From Symsagittifera roscoffensis (taxonomy: Eukaryota > Xenacoelomorpha > Acoela > Convolutidae), in NCBI RefSeq assembly GCF_963678635.1, contig NC_087069.1, positions 33,623,090 through 33,687,089 of the forward strand: a stretch of DNA of 64,000 nt, read 5' to 3'. The position numbers were made by a program, and so were the translations under genes. The notes beneath the pieces are model-generated. The model made no database searches and had not been told where the DNA came from. It worked only from the letters and a program-made list of their open reading frames with translations. This document shows positions 61,341 to 64,000 of the stretch, in pieces (positions within the stretch are counted from its first letter, which is position 1; every line of letters starts with the position of its first letter).

Positions 61341-62480
61341 AGTAGATGTACCAAATTTCTGTCCGAAATTGTGCGGGCCATCAAATTATGTGTCCCCTCC
61401 GAAAAAAAATTCAACAAAATGGTAAATCTAGAGTGAATTTTGAGGACAAAATTTTAAATCACAGTTGTTTTTGCCGAAAAAACGAACGCCAAAATCGAAC
61501 ATCACGATTGAAAAAAAAGAACAAAAAGTATTATTTCTCTTCTAAAATTGTTTCTGGAAAATCATTAACAAATCATAGCGAAATGGCAAGACTCCTAAGC
61601 TACAAGTTTTCAACACTAGGTTTTTTCTTTGACAAAAAACAAAGTTCCCAGTCTCTTTTTTAGAGATAATACATCTCATTAAGAAAAAACGTACAAAAAT
61701 TCTCATTCGAGTTTATCACTAAAGCTGAATACTAAATGAACAACCTAACCCTAATGCAAAACGCCTCCACAATCCTCTGATATGCCAGTATGGGCTCTGA
61801 AAAACGAATGCAACGAGATTTTTACGCACGTAACATTACTTCCAAATGAACTTTTTAAAATTATATCTTCCAGAGCTACTCAAAAAGCATTGGTCGCGCC
61901 AATTTTTAAAAAAAGACAATCCAGAAGACGCAAAAAAATACGCGTCTATTTCAATAACCGGAGCACTATCTAAAGTTTTTGAAAAATTTAAACAAAAAGA
62001 AATAAATGAGTACCTACAATCAAACAACCTACTAAAACTGATTCAATTTGGGCTTTGAACGTCTAATTCAACCATTGATGCTATTTTATACTTTACAGAG
62101 TTCTTCAGAGTAAAAATTACAACAACAAATACCTAGCTTGCTCATTGCCAGAACTATTAAAAACGTTCAATTTTACTGCTCATAGAATTTTACAACAAAC
62201 ACCAAGTATGTTAATTTTTTTAGAAAGCTTGAAAACAATGTTAAACTCGTTGATAAACAACCGACAGCAAGAAATAATTGTAGGTAATTTCGACTCAAAT
62301 TGGATCTCACAACATCAGGGGGTTCCACAGGGTATTGAATTGAGACATCTTATTTTCAATCTGTATAAGGATGATCCTAATCTGAAATGTCCCAATTCGT
62401 GTAAAGCTGAGCAATGCGCCAACGAAACACTACTATTTTTTGAACGCTACCAAGTAGATTTTGCACGGAAATAACTGGAA
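61341..62480 (+). mobile_element. Decayed LINE reverse transcriptase, copy A
   Basis: Frames in order hold FSFEFITKAEY, APIFKK and DNPEDAKKYASISITGALSKVFEK, EINEYLQSNNLL, STIDAIL and a shifted palm with GVPQGIELRHLIFNLY. The catalytic YADD is replaced by CANE. Several stops and frameshifts. Motifs fit the Jockey/CR1-type RT. Confidence 0.65.
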
Positions 62481-63040
62481 GAAAAATTCAAAATCTTATC
62501 ATAATACTTAAAATCCCACTCTCTTAAATTCAATATGAAAAAAACGCAGTTTTTGTAATCAGTCAAAATTTTTACAAAAAAAATGAAGAATAAAGTTCAA
62601 TCACGCTAGAATACAATTTAAAAGAGGAAAAAACTATCATTAGGATCTTACGGTTGCCTTAGATAAATTTTTAATTTTTAACATTCCAAGAAAGTGATTT
62701 TGAGGAAAATCGCGTGCTGAATACAAATACTTCGATCAACCAAAACAGCCTTACCGAATAAAACAAGTTTCTTGCATATAAAAGGGTAGTCTTGAGTCAT
62801 CTACACTTTTCATCAATTGTTTTAATCAGAACTTTCACAAATCTAATCATATCAATCTAAAAACAAGTAAATTGGGCAATTATGGCTCATTGAGCAAAAT
62901 CTGGCTCAATCTCCGAATTGAAATTGAAACATAAACTATTGTTTCAACGTTTCTTGATTGAAAATTGGTTTGCCAGTACTGAAAAATCAAAAATAAACGA
63001 CTGCCATTATACAACAAAATTGAATTTTTGCCCAAAGATT
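62481..63040. other. No gene seen
   Basis: AT-rich sequence following copy A, probably the rest of its RT and 3' region, too decayed to read. Confidence 0.35.
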
Positions 63041-64000
63041 ATACAAAATGATTAATCTAGAGCGAATTTAGAGGACAAAATTTTGAATCTCAGTTAATTT
63101 TGCCTACAAAATGAACGCCAGTATCGAACATCACAATTGAAAAAATACAGAAAGTATTATTTTTCTTCTAAAATTGTTGTTTTTTAGAAAATCATTAACA
63201 AATCATAGCAAAATGGCAAGACTCCTAAGCTACAAGTTTTCAACACCATGTTTTTTCTTTGACAAAAAACGAAGTTCCCAGTCTTTTTTAGAGATAATAC
63301 ATCTCATTAAGAAAAACCTACAAAAATTCTCATTCGAGTTTATCACTAAAGTTGAATACTAAATGATTAACTCAACCCTAATGCAGAAAGCCTCCACAAT
63401 CCTCTGATATGCCAGCATGGGCTCTGAAAAACGAATGCAATGAGATTTTTACGCACGTAACATTACTTCTAAATGAACTTTTTAAAATTATATCTTCCAG
63501 AGCTACTCAAAAAGCATTCGTCGCGCCAATTTAAAAAAAAAGACAATCCAAAAGACGCAAAAAAATACACGCGTCTATTTCAATAACCGGAGCACTATCT
63601 AAAATTTTGAAAAGTTTAAACAAAAAGAAATAAATGAAAACCTACAATCAAACAACCTACTAAACATGATTCAATTTGGGTTTTGAACGTCTAATTCAAC
63701 CATTGATGCTATTTTAAACTTTACAGAGTTCTTCAGAGTAAAAATTACAACAACAAATACGTAGCTTGCTCATTACCAGAACTATTAAAAACGTTCAATT
63801 TTACTGCTCATAGAATTTTACAACAAACACTAAGTATGTTAATTTTTTCAGAAAGCTTGAAAACAATGTTAAGTTCGTTGATAAACAACCGACAGCAAGA
63901 AACAATTGTAAGTTATATCGACTCAAATTGGATCTCACAACATCAGGGGGTTCCACAGAGTAATTAATTGAGACATCTTATTTTCAATCTGTATAAGGAT
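63041..64000 (+). mobile_element. Decayed LINE reverse transcriptase, copy B
   Basis: Direct repeat of copy A with about 1.63-kb offset, cut by the window end. It is near-identical over most of its length, with small indels (for example in the A-run near 63530). It shares the TGA after the QFGF motif and another TGA near 63405 with copy A. Confidence 0.7.

Noticed and set aside
1-64000. CRISPR arrays, operons or prokaryotic defence systems
   Set aside because: No regularly spaced identical repeats with unique spacers and no compact gene clusters; the spliced gene and retroelements show eukaryotic DNA.

Overview
The window looks like nuclear DNA of an invertebrate animal. It is AT-rich, holds one large spliced gene with GT-AG introns, and is crowded with decayed retroelements, small inverted-repeat elements and tRNA-derived SINEs. 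I cannot name the phylum. An Eph-class receptor tyrosine kinase implies Metazoa.

The central feature is a complete Eph receptor gene on the minus strand, 46210 down to 9917. I could place 16 coding exons with consensus splice sites and compatible phases. Together they make 3945 nt, or 1314 residues: signal peptide, ephrin-binding domain, Cys-rich region, two fibronectin III domains, transmembrane helix, long juxtamembrane segment, tyrosine kinase, SAM domain and a 169-residue final exon rich in Asn, His and Gln that ends in ETEI, a class I PDZ-ligand motif. The kinase keeps its catalytic residues. Unusually, it has a Ser/Thr-Pro-rich insert between catalytic loop and DFG, a Gly-rich insert before helix E, a Met gatekeeper and a missing third P-loop glycine.

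Left flank (1-9916): the 3' part of a Ty3/gypsy-like LTR element with a broken integrase; a frameshifted fragment resembling a GT14 (core-2/I-branching) glycosyltransferase; a 21-bp minisatellite whose period equals a protein heptad; a decayed minus-strand LINE with ORF1, endonuclease and reverse transcriptase; and copies of a short hAT-like inverted-repeat element.

Introns: the two largest (11-13 kb) and several smaller ones hold no gene I can support. They contain tRNA-derived SINEs (one family with two copies sharing head and body), a dispersed element with hairpins next to its ends, a 300-bp near-perfect inverted repeat, a 730-bp cluster of eight GCGCTCT-core motifs in both orientations, and other MITE-like repeats.

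Right flank (46560-64000): a head-to-tail array of three Tx1/L1-like LINE copies starts about 370 bp upstream of the Eph start codon, on the opposite strand. It is followed by a LINE with a PHD finger and an LDD-type reverse transcriptase, a more diverged Tx1-like copy, and two copies of another LINE about 1.63 kb apart that share the same nonsense codon. All these retroelement copies appear dead.

I did not find a clear undescribed multi-gene system. The best candidates for novelty are the inserts in the Eph kinase and the unclassified inverted-repeat families.
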